Source: Seminavis robusta (lineage: Eukaryota > Bacillariophyta > Bacillariophyceae > Naviculales > Naviculaceae). Taken from it: DNA of 64,000 nt. A program made the translations under genes and the position numbers. Positions 54,034 through 64,000 of this stretch are shown here, piece by piece. The DNA lies in the NCBI GenBank assembly GCA_903772945.1, contig CAICTM010000406.1, forward strand, positions 1 to 64,000. Direction: 5' to 3'. The notes beneath the pieces were generated by a model that worked only from the letters and a program-made list of their open reading frames with translations, was not told the DNA's origin and ran no database searches. How positions within the stretch are numbered: the stretch's first letter is position 1; every line of letters begins with the position of its first letter.

Positions 54034-55836
54034 ATGTCCCAAACCAACCGCAAGCGCACGTCGTCATCCTCCATCTCGTCTGCGGATTTGACCAGTCCAG
54101 AAGATATGGATCCTCCCCGGAAGATGACGTTTTGGGAGCGAGGATACAAGTCTCTCAAGTCCTTCAGAGAAAAGCATGGGTAAGTCTTCCCGTTTGGGTT
54201 CATCTACTAGCTAGTAGTGGCGGCGCGTAGCAGCTACCAATCCGCCGTCACGCGCATTCTCTCAATCATTTGCCTCATATTGCTATTACTATCTTACTAT
54301 ACTGTACGTTCCACCCATCCATCTATTAGCCACACCAATGTTCCGTACCGCTACGAAGAAGACCGTACCTTGGGAACTTGGACCGCCCGTCAGCGCAAGC
54401 TCAAGGATGAATTGACGGACGATCAACGAAGGCTTCTCGAAGAAATTGGATTTACATGGCAATCCACGCAAGATCGGGCTTGGATGGAAAAGTTTGATCG
54501 TCTCAAGACGTACTTTGAAAAGGAAGGACACTCCTGCGTACCCACAAGCTACCCGGACGATCCCGAATTGGGGTGAGTTGAGAGTTTGGTGAATGGGCAG
54601 AGACTTGGCGGCAGTGTAGCTATGTATGGATCTCACCTCACTTGTCCCCTTTTTCTCACTGGTAGCGAATGGACTGCCAAGCAGCGCCAAAAGGAGACGC
54701 AGGGCCGCCTCTCCCAAGAACGTCGCGAATTGCTGGATAGCGTCAAGTTTGTCTACCGCATCAACAAGTTTGTCAAACGCAAGTCCACAGCAAGAGAGGA
54801 CAAGAAATGGTGGGAACAACTGGAGCGATTGATTTTCTTCCTCTTGGAACATGGGCATGTACGTACTTGCTTACTTACTCGACAGAACAGTCAACCTACA
54901 GGCTTTCTCGGTAGTTTCCTCACAACACCCTAATTCGTTTCGTCTATCCAGACTCTGGTCCCATTTCAGTACTTTGCGGACAAGTCACTTGGTCGCTGGG
55001 TCAACGAGCAGCGCTGTCAAAACATGCGAGGACTGCTACGACATGATCGACGAGATATTCTGTCGGCGATTGGATTCGTGTGGAAGGTCAACTCGCGCAA
55101 AGGACAATTGATCCTGGAAGACGGAGCCGACGACAATTCGCAATGGGCCTACAACTTTCGACAGCTGGTCGAGTACAAGGAGATGCATGGATCCTTTCCA
55201 GCCGCCGGAATGGATGCTCCTTTGAGCCTGTGGGCCGACGCGCAGCGAAGCATCATGGAAGAGGGTGACATGGAAGAAATGAGAGCCCAGCGCTTGGCCG
55301 CCATTGGATTTTGCCGTGATGGGGAAGATGAGATTTGGGACACCAACTACGCCAAGCTGCAAGCTCAGGGATACAATAGCATTTACACACTGGAAGATTC
55401 CTGTTTGTCCCACTGGGTCATTATCCAGCGCTACCTGTACAAGAAGGGCCAACTCCACCAAGACAAGAAGATGCAGTTGTTTGATATTCCTGGCTTTGTC
55501 TGGGATTCTTCGCCCCTCAATCTACCCAAGCCCGAGTCCAAGCATGTCTTGAAAGAAAAGCAACGCCGCAACAGCAATAGCAGCAACAACAACAAGGAGA
55601 ACAAGAAGCCTTCCAAGGGAAAAAAGAAGGTTGTTGCCACGCCTTTGGAGGAGCAACGCCAAACAACTTCCACCATCTCGGCGCCGGAGAACAAGAAACC
55701 AATCAAGAAGCGAATTCCCTACGTGGTAGCATCTTCCACTCCATCGATAGCCACCTCGACCCCAGCCAACGAGATTGAAGGCTTTTGTGGTCTCTTAGCC
55801 ATCGCTTCCAGCTTTCGGGCCAAAGAAAACATTTAG
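54034..55836 (+). CDS. Helicase-associated-domain repeat protein 2 (four exons)
   Basis: Exons are inferred at 54034-54179, 54330-54572, 54666-54858 and 54952-55836, all GT-AG and in phase, giving 488 residues. Five HA repeats follow one another: FWERGYKSLKSFREKHG/HTNVPYRYEEDR, AWMEKFDRLKTYFEKEGH, KWWEQLERLIFFLLEHGH, QWAYNFRQLVEYKEMHG and IWDTNYAKLQ. The third copy is closest to the third copy of the upstream gene (KSLGRWVNE in both). Introns 1 and 3 fall at the same HGH point of copies 1 and 3, and intron 2 in the LG/W point of copy 2. The tail is Lys/Asn-rich. A nucleic-acid-binding role is inferred from the family. Confidence 0.85.
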
Positions 55837-56338
55837 ACTGCATTTAGTTGGTTGCCAAGCTTGGGCTTGATTCTTGCGTTCCTAATATATTGGTGAATGC
55901 TGAGGGATCAAATCGCACATCACATACAATGTCATTATGCTCTCCAAGTAGTCTAAGATTAGAATATGCATAGTATCAATGCTTACCAACATTCACAACG
56001 ATAGATATACCAAGGCCTTGTCTGGGTAGCAAAGCAGTTCCATGATGTATGTGTGAGTACTGTGCTGTCGACCCACGTTTAGCCGGGACAAGCTGTCAGC
56101 CTCGGCTGCAAGGGACTGCTCGTTCTTGATGGCTTTAGGCGCGATCTTGGAAGGGATTTAACCTCAAGTCACCCCACGGAAGCTTTGATCCCGCCGTCAC
56201 CCACCTAGCCACGTGTCACCAAAACTTCTTTTTTTTTGTTTCGTCCTGGCCCACCGATCAACCTCCACTTCAAAAGAGTTGTCCCTCTTATTGACACCGA
56301 ACTGGTAAACCTTGATCCTCGATAATCAATCGACGACC
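55837..56338. other. Intergenic
   Basis: No gene is seen. The ATG of the ubiquitin-like repeat gene follows at 56339. Confidence 0.45.
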
Positions 56339-58992
56339 ATGAGACTCTACTACATTTTGGATGAGGGCCTGCCTCTGAACTGCCAGACTGGAGTAGGGCT
56401 TGACAAGGTTTCGTCTCTCCAGAATGCAATCAAATTCTTGGTCAAATCCAAGGAGGTGATGGCGGCCAAGGTAGAAGAAATTCAAGTCTTTCCTTTGGGA
56501 GTCACCATCAAAAACTTTCGCGAGCACACTCCGTTAAAACCGGACGACCCTCTCCCAAAGGGCTCGACTACCAAGAATGCCATTTTTTGTCATGTGGAGC
56601 GAGACTACCAAGATTTGACGGCCGAGCGGCGCCGATTGCTCAGCAACCCTGTGCCATCACCGGCACCCTCACCCAAGGCCAAGAGAAAATCGGTGCAAAA
56701 TATTTTGACAGTTACGGTGCGACCCAAGGACGGCAAGCAGTTCAAGTCAAAGCTTTTCCCCAAACACACCATCGCCAACCTCAAGAAACAGTTTGAGGGA
56801 CCGTCCAAGGTACCAGCCGACAATCAAAACTTATTTTTGGATGGCACGGCACTTTCTGACCCCGACAAAACAGCAGAAGATTATGGTATTAAAAATGGGG
56901 ATATCATTGATCTGGAGCCCAAAACCATTCAGGTCCATGTCCAAACTCCTGATGGCAAGAGGATCCCTGTAACCATGGATACTTCCGACAAAATCCAATT
57001 TATCAAGGAAGAAGTGGCTCCAGAGACAGGAATTGATGTTCCGGAGCAAGTGCTGAAATTTAATGGGAAGGAGTTGTCCAATGAGGAAACAGCCGACGAG
57101 GCAGGTTTGGAGAATGGATCTGTGCTTCATCTCATGCCGAACACAATCCAGGTTCATGTTAGAACACCGGACGGAACCACAATCCCTGTCACAATGAAAC
57201 CAACTGACAACATTGAGTTCATCAAGGAAAAGGTGGCCCCAGAGACAGGCATAGAGGTGCCACAACAGGTGCTCAAATTCCAAGGTAGAGAGTTGCCCAA
57301 CGACAAGACTGCCAAAGCGATGGGGCTACAGGATGGAGATATCATTGACTTGGAACCAAAGACAATCCAAGTCCTGGTCAGGACACCGGATGGAACTAAA
57401 ATTCCGGTTACAATGAAACCCACAGACAACATTGAGTTCATCAAAGAGAAAGTTGCTCCAGAGACAGGAATAGAGGTGCCACAACAGGTGCTCAAATTCA
57501 AGGAAAAGAACTCCCCAATCACAAGACTGCAGATGCCATGGGGCTACAGGATGGAGATATCATTGACTTGGAGCCCAAGACAATCCAAGTCCATGTCAGA
57601 ACACCGGATGGAAATAAAATTCCGGTTACAATGAAACCCACAGACAACATTGAGTTCATCAAAGAGAAAGTTGCTCCAGAGACAGGAATAGAGGTACCAC
57701 AACAGGTGCTCAAATTCCAAGGGAAAGAACTCCCCAATCACAAGACTGCAGATGACATGGGGCTAAGGATGGAGATATCATTGATTTGGAGCCCAAGACA
57801 ATCCAAGTCCAGGTCAGGACCCGATGGAACTAAAATTCCTGTCACAATGAAACCACAGACAAAATTCAATTTATCAAAGAGAATGTGCTCCAAAGACAGG
57901 AATAGAGGTCCACAACAGGTGCTCAATTTCAGGGGAAGAACTCCCGAATCACAAGACTGCAGATGACGTGGGGCTACAGGATGGGGATATCATTGATTTG
58001 GAGCCCAAGACAATCCAAGTCCAGGTCAGGACACCAGATGGAACTAAAATTCCTGTCACAATGAAACCTACAGACAAAATTCAATTCATCAAAGAGAATG
58101 TGGCTCCAAAGACAGGAATAGAGGTACCACACAGGTGCTCAAATTCCAAGGTAAAGAACTCCCCAATCAAAAGACTGCAGATGATGTGGGGCTACAGGAT
58201 GGGGATATCATTGATTGGAGCCCAAGACAATCCAAGTCCAGTCAGGACCCAGATGGAACTAAAATTCCTGTCACAATGAAACCTACAGACAAAATTCAAT
58301 TTATCAAAGAGAATGTGGCTCCAAAGACAGGAATCGAGGTACCACAACAGGTGCTCAAGTTTCAGGGGAAAGAACTCCCCAATCAAAACACTGCAGATGA
58401 CGTGGGGCTACAGGATGGAGATATCATTGACTTGGAACCCAAGACGATCCAAGTCAATGTCAGGACACCGGATGGAGCTACAATCCCTGTCACAATGAAA
58501 CCTACGGACAAGATTGAGTTCATCAAAGAGAAGGTGGCTCCAAAAACAGGAATAGAGGTACCGCAACAGGTGCTCAAATTTCAAGGTAGAGAGTTGCCCA
58601 ATGACAAAACTGCAGATGACATGGGGCTAGAGGATGGAGCTTTCATTGATCTGGAACCCAAACCAAGTGAATACACACCTAGTCCATTTGATATTTCTGT
58701 CCAGAAATGTTGGTACGAACTGAACAGAACAGTTCCATACTACATCCGCATCAATGGATGGGAGAAGATTGGCGACTTGAAGAAGCGCATCTTGGAAACT
58801 CGTGCTGGAAGGCGGTGTCCCTATCTAGATGGCATGACCGATCCCTCCGAATTCGACGTCTATGCTCATGGAACAGACGAGAAGACTGGATCACCCATGG
58901 ACCCTGAGGACAAACTTCCGGTGGGTACAACCTGTGATACGCCTCTTCTTGTGCTCTGGTCGAAGGCAAAAGCCAGCGACGCAGACGACTAG
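56339..58992 (+). CDS. Tandem ubiquitin-like repeat protein (frame disturbed in the middle)
   Basis: The frame opens at ATG 56339 with a beta-grasp-like leader (NAIKFLVKSKEVMAAKVEEI, then FPLGVTI) that recalls Crinkler-type N-terminal domains. After a Pro/Ser-rich linker come about nine ubiquitin-like repeats of 73-74 residues from 56702 to 58662. Each reads TIQVxVRTPDG, then IPVTMKPTDNIEFIKEKVAP, then ETGIEVPQQVLKF, then GLQDGDIIDLEPK. A last distinct beta-grasp domain (WYELNRTVPYYIRI, then GDLKKRI) ends the protein at 58992. No repeat ends in Gly-Gly, so it is not a polyubiquitin precursor; it should stay one chain. Between about 57500 and 58260 at least eight one- or two-base deletions break the frame, while the first and last copies are intact. 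Confidence 0.75.
56702..58662 (+). repeat. 219 bp tandem coding repeat, about nine copies
   Basis: The period is 219 bp (73 codons); copies start near 56702 (222 bp), 56924, 57143, 57362 and every roughly 219 bp after. Copies three to nine are nearly identical over long runs, while one and two are diverged. This gradient suggests recent expansion or gene conversion of the later copies. Confidence 0.85.
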
Positions 58993-60553
58993 TAGCAACG
59001 CCAAATCAACAACGATTGGCCGCACGACGGCGAGGAGTCAAAGCCCCCAGAGTGGAGGAAACTCCTGCGGCACGGTCCCAGACGGGTGATATGACAATGC
59101 CACTGTGGTTTTGTTCAGCGACGTGGCAGGTTCCATCTTAGTATTCGTAATCGTGTATTTAGCTAAATGTTTCGAACGTCCTCCTCGTCTTCGTCGAGTA
59201 GCTAGGTAGCTGAATGCTTTGACCGGCCATCGCCATGTCGTGGCAGGAGCGATTCTTGAATCCCTTGCAACAACTAGGCATTGGTGGTCTCTTGGCAGCC
59301 TGCGCACAGAGCGTCGTCTCCTGCCTCGGGAGCTCGGATATCCTTCTTGTATGTGCCCAGAGGCTAACTGGCTGGCTGTAGTGCAACAGCTGGCGGCCAG
59401 TTACCCAGTTCGAGAACGTCAGGTTTTTCGTGCTCGATCTCTCGCCTCGGCTCGCAATGAGTTGGCCCTAGGACCCCCCAAAGCTGTCACGATGTATGCA
59501 TTGCTGTCCGAATGATTGAAGATTCAATCAATTGCCAGCTTTTGCTCGTGTTCACGCCCCCAACCCCCCAGTTAGACACTCATGATGTGTTTTGGCAGAG
59601 ACACCTTCCCGAAATGCCATCATCAGAATGTCAGCTCGAACAGACTTCGGGACCCTCACCAGACCAAGGGCGAAGGCATCAAGCGTAGATTCGATTCCAA
59701 CGTTTTCCTTCCAAACAGTAGTGGTGCGGAGAAAGCTCGAAGCTCTCTGTGTTCATACGGTAGCTATCTTCGAACAAGGTCATCGCGTCGCCAATCTTCT
59801 CCACCTGCGTCAGAACATAACACCGAAAACGCAAACATTGCTTGCCCTTGCCTTGCACTCTTCATTTCGCGTCTCGTACTGGCGGTCTTCTCGTTGTCTC
59901 GCACGTGGATTTCTTCGGGGATTGTGTCTTTTCATCGCTGGCGACGTCGTTCCTGATCCTCTCCGTAGCCCCTTTCAACTGATCCGCGACAAGTTCCTCA
60001 AGGCCATCCGTACCGAAACTCATGGCATCTTGCAGGCTAGTCGAACAGCTTCGAACCGAAAGAACGAACAGCGGGCTCGACTCGGCCCCCCAAGAAATTC
60101 GAAGCTCAGGAGTGACTGGACAGACAGACCACAACAGTGCTTTTAACTAGATCGGCTGTACCAGTACCGCAGCAACACGCACCGTTACGGCACGGTTGAT
60201 GGAAGAATCGTCGACACCGCTGTGGAAGTGCCGACAGAGAAAAAGGACAATCGGAGCGACTGCATTCCCTTGAAACTTACAACCTGTGCACGCGATCGAA
60301 AGACCAAAAGATTGGATAATCGAAAGCAACCATAACACTGGAAACGATCCCAACCGGATGCTACTTGCGTCGTATTCCAAGTTCCATATCTATCTAGTTT
60401 GAGCTGCCATGTTACACTCTACTTCAATCTTATTTGCTTTACATGTACTATCAAACTGGGCTCGAGCTCCAAAACATGCAGAGTCATCTAATAAAACCAG
60501 CCATGCCGCTGATGAGCCCAGCACTCCCATTTGCGGCCAAACTGTGGGTTCTC
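58993..60553. other. Long intergenic region
   Basis: No gene is supported in 1.56 kb. The longest frame (59592-60146, plus) begins at TTG and overlaps a minus frame of 90 codons; neither shows a motif. Confidence 0.45.
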
Positions 60554-62580
60554 TTACGTTTGGATCTCACTGAGTTCGTCGTCACCAGTGTTCTCTTCCT
60601 TGAGCAACGCTTGATCTTCCATTTCAAAGTTGCCCATTTCCACATCCTCATCAGCAGGCGCTCCAGTGTGGTCCATGAGGATCTGGAGCTTGCGCTTCAT
60701 TGCATCCATATCGTCAGCAAGGGTGGAGATGGCATCATTCTTGCGTTGACGGTTGTGGAACTTGACGACCATTTTCTGCTTTCCATCACGGAACTTGCAC
60801 CAGAAGACGGTGTAGAAGATGGCAAAGGCAGTGAGAAGAGTGAGACAGATCCCAAGGGCTGTCCATCCCTCAGTGCCTTGGGTGAAGAGGGAGGAAAGAC
60901 CCAAGAAGTAGAGAGGGATCAAGAAGAAGACGATTGCAATGTACAAGACAGGGAATCCACGCCAGACACGTGTCATCTTTCCAAGGAAACGGGCTCCGCT
61001 GAGAGGGACTCTCCTCATGAATGGAATGGGGTACCAAATTAGAATTCCGGTGATGTTGAAGAACAAATGAGCTAGAGCGACTTGCAAGGAGTCAATGTTG
61101 TCGGAAACCAGGGAGGCCAACAGGGCAGTCATGGTAGTACCAATGTTAGCACCAAGGGTAAGGGGCAACATGGCTTCAAGGGGAAGCACACCAACTCCAA
61201 CGAGGGGAGTAAGAACAGAGGTGGTGATGGAGGAAGATTGGACCAGCAGGGTAAGAAGAGCTCCAATGACCATGGAAACATATCCGTTGAGGTTGGTGGC
61301 CTAAGATAAAGAAGAGGCAGAATGCATGCTGTCAGGCAACAATGAAACCAAGACACAGAGAAGGTCACAAATCACAGCTTACCTTGTAGATAACACGGGA
61401 AGACACACCCAAGAGCATCTTTTTCAAGACAGTGACCAAGCCCAACAAACAGATGAAGAGGAGCAAGATGGCCAGAACAAAGCAGACCGCTCCGGCAACA
61501 ACTTCATCATTCTTTGTGGCATCAGGGGAGAAGAAGATGGGACACTTGTTGGTATCGCTGTCACAGGCAATGAGGGCGACCTTGCAAGTCTTCTTGGAAA
61601 CAACTCCATCTTCACAGACAATTGGGTAGTATTCTTCACATGTCTTCTTGCCCTGGGCAATCTCTTGAGTCACCTTCTTGTTTGCCTTGATGATCTTGGA
61701 AGTGAGAGGTCCAACAATCTTCTTGACAGGACCCGTCCACTTTTCTCCGTCCTTCACTTCAGCATTCTTGACAATGGCACCAGTGAGGGCATTCAAGTAT
61801 CCAGTGACAACTTCAACAGGGAGGAGGATGGCAACAGTGGCAAAGTTGAACAGATCATGGACTGTGGCACCAGCAAATGCACGCTCCAATTCATCACCAT
61901 CTCCCATTTGACCCATCGCAACAATAGTGTTGGTCACCGAAGTTCCTGGAGGTGCGCGGTGAAAACAAAAGTGTCAGTAAAACGATTTTCTCGGAACCAT
62001 CAAGCTGCAGTGTTGTTATACAGGTGGTGTTGACCTACCAATGTTGGCTCCCATGATCATGTAGATCCCTTGTTCAACAGAGATAGCGTTATCGTCACCG
62101 ACAAGAGAGACAACAATGGAAGTGGTTGTGGAGGAGGATTGGAGGAGGACAGTAGCCAAGATACCAATCATGACACCAGCAACAGGGTTGGTGTCATCAC
62201 CAAAGAGGTTTCCAGCACCACAGCCAGTCATGACCTTGGCTCCATTTCCAAGCACATCAAGACCAAGGAGGAAGAAGTAGAGGAAAAAGGCACATGCACA
62301 GACACCAATGAAAATCATACCCCACTCTTGGGGTGTGTGGACACAGCAGCTGTGGAAGACCTCACCCCAACTAGCATTCATGGCCTCATCAAGGTCCATG
62401 GCTTCCTCTCCGGCATCGAAGTCCAGAGGAGGAGATGATTTGTTCTTCTTTTCAAGATCAGTCGACTGTCAACACAGAGCGTACAGGGCTGTGGTGAGAG
62501 GAAAAGGGCAATCATGACGAGCCAGTTGTATGCTTGGCCATTCCGCTGGCTGAATGCTCGGCCACTTTTGAACTCACCAT
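60554..62580 (-). CDS. Sodium/phosphate cotransporter (SLC34/NPT2 type), four exons
   Basis: Exons are inferred at 62580-62578, 62465-62039, 61945-61383 and 61300-60554, giving 579 residues. The family's two inverted repeats are both present: LLQSSSTTTSIVVSLVGDD ending MGANIG, and LVQSSSITTSVLTPLVGVG ending LGANIGTTMTALL. The QSSS motifs line the sodium and phosphate sites. GTSVTNTIVAMGQMGD follows the first repeat as in NaPi-II transporters. Between the repeats is a loop with CEEYYPIVCEDG and other cysteines, probably extracellular. The tail is acidic and helical. The first coding exon appears to be the ATG alone, directly followed by a GTGAGT donor; the exon-2 reading STDLEKKNK continues in phase. 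It should import phosphate at the plasma membrane and would be expected to respond to phosphate supply, though no site was identified. Confidence 0.9.
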
Positions 62581-62777
62581 CTTCAAGATTGCTTTTCGAT
62601 GACACAGGTAGTTGCTTTCTTCCTTCCCTCACTCGAGATTGTGAGAACTGCTGCATTTCGGATGGAGGATGGATCACTGGGATCACGTAGAGGAGTTCCT
62701 GTTCGTTTGAGGGTCTTTGACGAGTGGCTGATGGATGAGTGTGACAAAGAATTTTTCATTTTGGACAGTTCATCGTC

Positions 62778-63218
62778 ATGAAAGAAAAAAGGACGCAGAG
62801 GAAATATCGATTGGATTTAAGCTATCTGGGCCGACCACGTCGACTTGTCTTCCTTCAATCCAATGGACGAATCTACTTTGCAGGACGAGATTCACTCTGG
62901 GATGCTGTGAAGGTGTTTGTACCGGAACCTGAATTCTCACAAGTAGTAAGTGTGACAACGAAAGTTGCAGCGGGAGATTTTACTCGGAGACACCCCTATA
63001 CCCTACATGTACCTGCCTCCATCATCTGCAGTCCGAAGTGCTGCAAAGCTTTAGAAATGGCCTTTCCACGTCAATATTTCTTTGGTTGGGCCACGTCATG
63101 TTTCTCGGAGAGGTCGTCTCCCCCATTTTTTGACATCGCCGATCGACAACACCGAAAGATGATTAAATTTTGGCAAGATCGTGAATCTTTGAGATTCCGC
63201 CGTTCTTTCAAGACATGA
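62778..63218 (+). CDS. Possible small basic protein
   Basis: A 146-codon frame starts at ATG 62778, about 200 bp from and divergent to the phosphate transporter gene. It is basic (MKEKRTQRKYRLDLS) with four cysteines (ICSPKCCKALEM and one more) and ends RFRRSFKT. There is no recognised domain, signal peptide or membrane helix. Length and a real ATG favour a gene, but nothing else does; a chance frame is quite possible. Confidence 0.3.
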   Translation: MKEKRTQRKYRLDLSYLGRPRRLVFLQSNGRIYFAGRDSLWDAVKVFVPEPEFSQVVSVTTKVAAGDFTRRHPYTLHVPASIICSPKCCKALEMAFPRQYFFGWATSCFSERSSPPFFDIADRQHRKMIKFWQDRESLRFRRSFKT

Positions 63219-64000
63219 CATCACCCAGAGCCCACCAACAAACACTGACTTGCTGTGGCCCCAAACAGCACCTCTCTTTACGGTAAAAGCTCAAATGGTT
63301 ACAGGGCTAACTAACTACCAGTTAGGTATTTACTTAGCTGGACCTCAATGCTCCGTCCTTAGATTCTGAACTTCGTCTCTGTATAGCTCATAGCATGTTT
63401 TGTGATTACATGTAGATGTTCCTGCCCTCGTCTCTCCAAAGATCGAATCTTTTAGATTCGACTCGACTCGTGGTGTCCTGGCTTTTTCCGCAGACGAGAA
63501 AGATTGTTTGGTTCGCAGACTTTGCTCGGGAAGTCCATCTCACTCCAAGGAGCATTCTTCATCCCCCATCGGAAGCAGCAACAACCTCTGCTCCCATCCG
63601 CAGAGCTCCTCGCACAAACAGCCAACTATCTCTAGTAGTACATGTAGGGGAGTGCAAGGTCGTCCTCGAAATCTTGAGGAACGGCACAATGCATCATTCA
63701 AAGGTCTTGGATTGATTCAATTTTCGGGTTCTGAGTCATCATTCCCCAAAGAATACTCCAAACCAGGATCAAACAGCTCTACAGGTTAAAATCTGAAAAA
63801 GTGACGTCAGCTGCAAAACATGAAGAGGACGATGAATGATGGACAAGAGTGCAAACGCTCTGCGGCGAAGCATATTGTTGTAACCAAGATGCGACTGTCT
63901 CGTTGCTTGCTGCCCTTGGCATCCACTGTTTCGTACTGTTTCCACCCAGGCAGTGCAGCGAATTTGTCTGCCTTTGTCAGTAACACCACAGCCGGAGGCG
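63219..64000. other. Window end, no gene seen
   Basis: Open frames here are short, lack motifs and overlap on opposite strands. A CTAACTAACTACCAGTTAG patch is near 63308. Confidence 0.4.

Noticed and set aside
56702-58662. A polyubiquitin gene
   Set aside because: The repeats are only ubiquitin-like and lack the C-terminal Gly-Gly needed for processing.
59592-60146. A 184-codon plus-strand frame
   Set aside because: It begins at TTG, has no motif and overlaps an equally open minus frame.

Overview
The window looks like nuclear DNA from a diatom, most likely a raphid pennate. The clues are short GT-AG introns of about 70-110 bp, GC near 48 percent, and gene families common in diatoms: helicase-associated repeat proteins, receptor-type cyclases with a paired extracellular domain, long acidic coiled-coil proteins and a TIR-like/TPR protein. 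The genus cannot be fixed from sequence alone. Coding runs on both strands, mostly one gene at a time.

Left part, 0.4-17.4 kb, is rich in mobile DNA. A fatty-acid elongase-like gene lies first. Next is a compact 4.6 kb PIF/Harbinger-like element (1676-6252) bounded by 12 bp inverted repeats and a CTG target duplication. It holds a DDE transposase, a two-repeat protein of unknown function and a UBA-domain protein. A TIR-like/TPR gene (9275-6527) follows, interrupted by a 1.1 kb TA-flanked element. From 17.4 to 9.9 kb lie the two halves of one receptor nucleotide cyclase gene, parted by a 4.1 kb tyrosine-recombinase element, and cut again in its catalytic half by a 267 bp MITE with a CTG duplication. 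It also carries several small frameshifts and is taken as a dead gene.

Middle part, 18.4-44.4 kb, is ordinary host DNA: a TMEM65-ACT fusion, an alpha/beta hydrolase, a small membrane protein, an ankyrin relic, a ten-exon coiled-coil gene built from duplicated 147 bp exons, a small cysteine-rich protein, mitochondrial-type phosphoglycerate mutase, an ArfGAP-like protein, a Codanin-1-like protein, an LRAT-like protein and a 4'-phosphopantetheinyl transferase.

Right part, 44.4-64 kb, holds an unknown basic-tailed protein, a decayed sugar transporter, a tandem pair of five-repeat helicase-associated proteins, a protein of about nine 73-residue ubiquitin-like repeats whose middle copies carry many small indels, and a four-exon sodium/phosphate cotransporter whose first coding exon is only the start codon. 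Intergenic DNA is rich in short GTACCGGTAC-type palindromes.

Most intron joins were worked out by eye from splice sites, phase and protein continuity. No database search was possible, so family names rest on remembered motifs.
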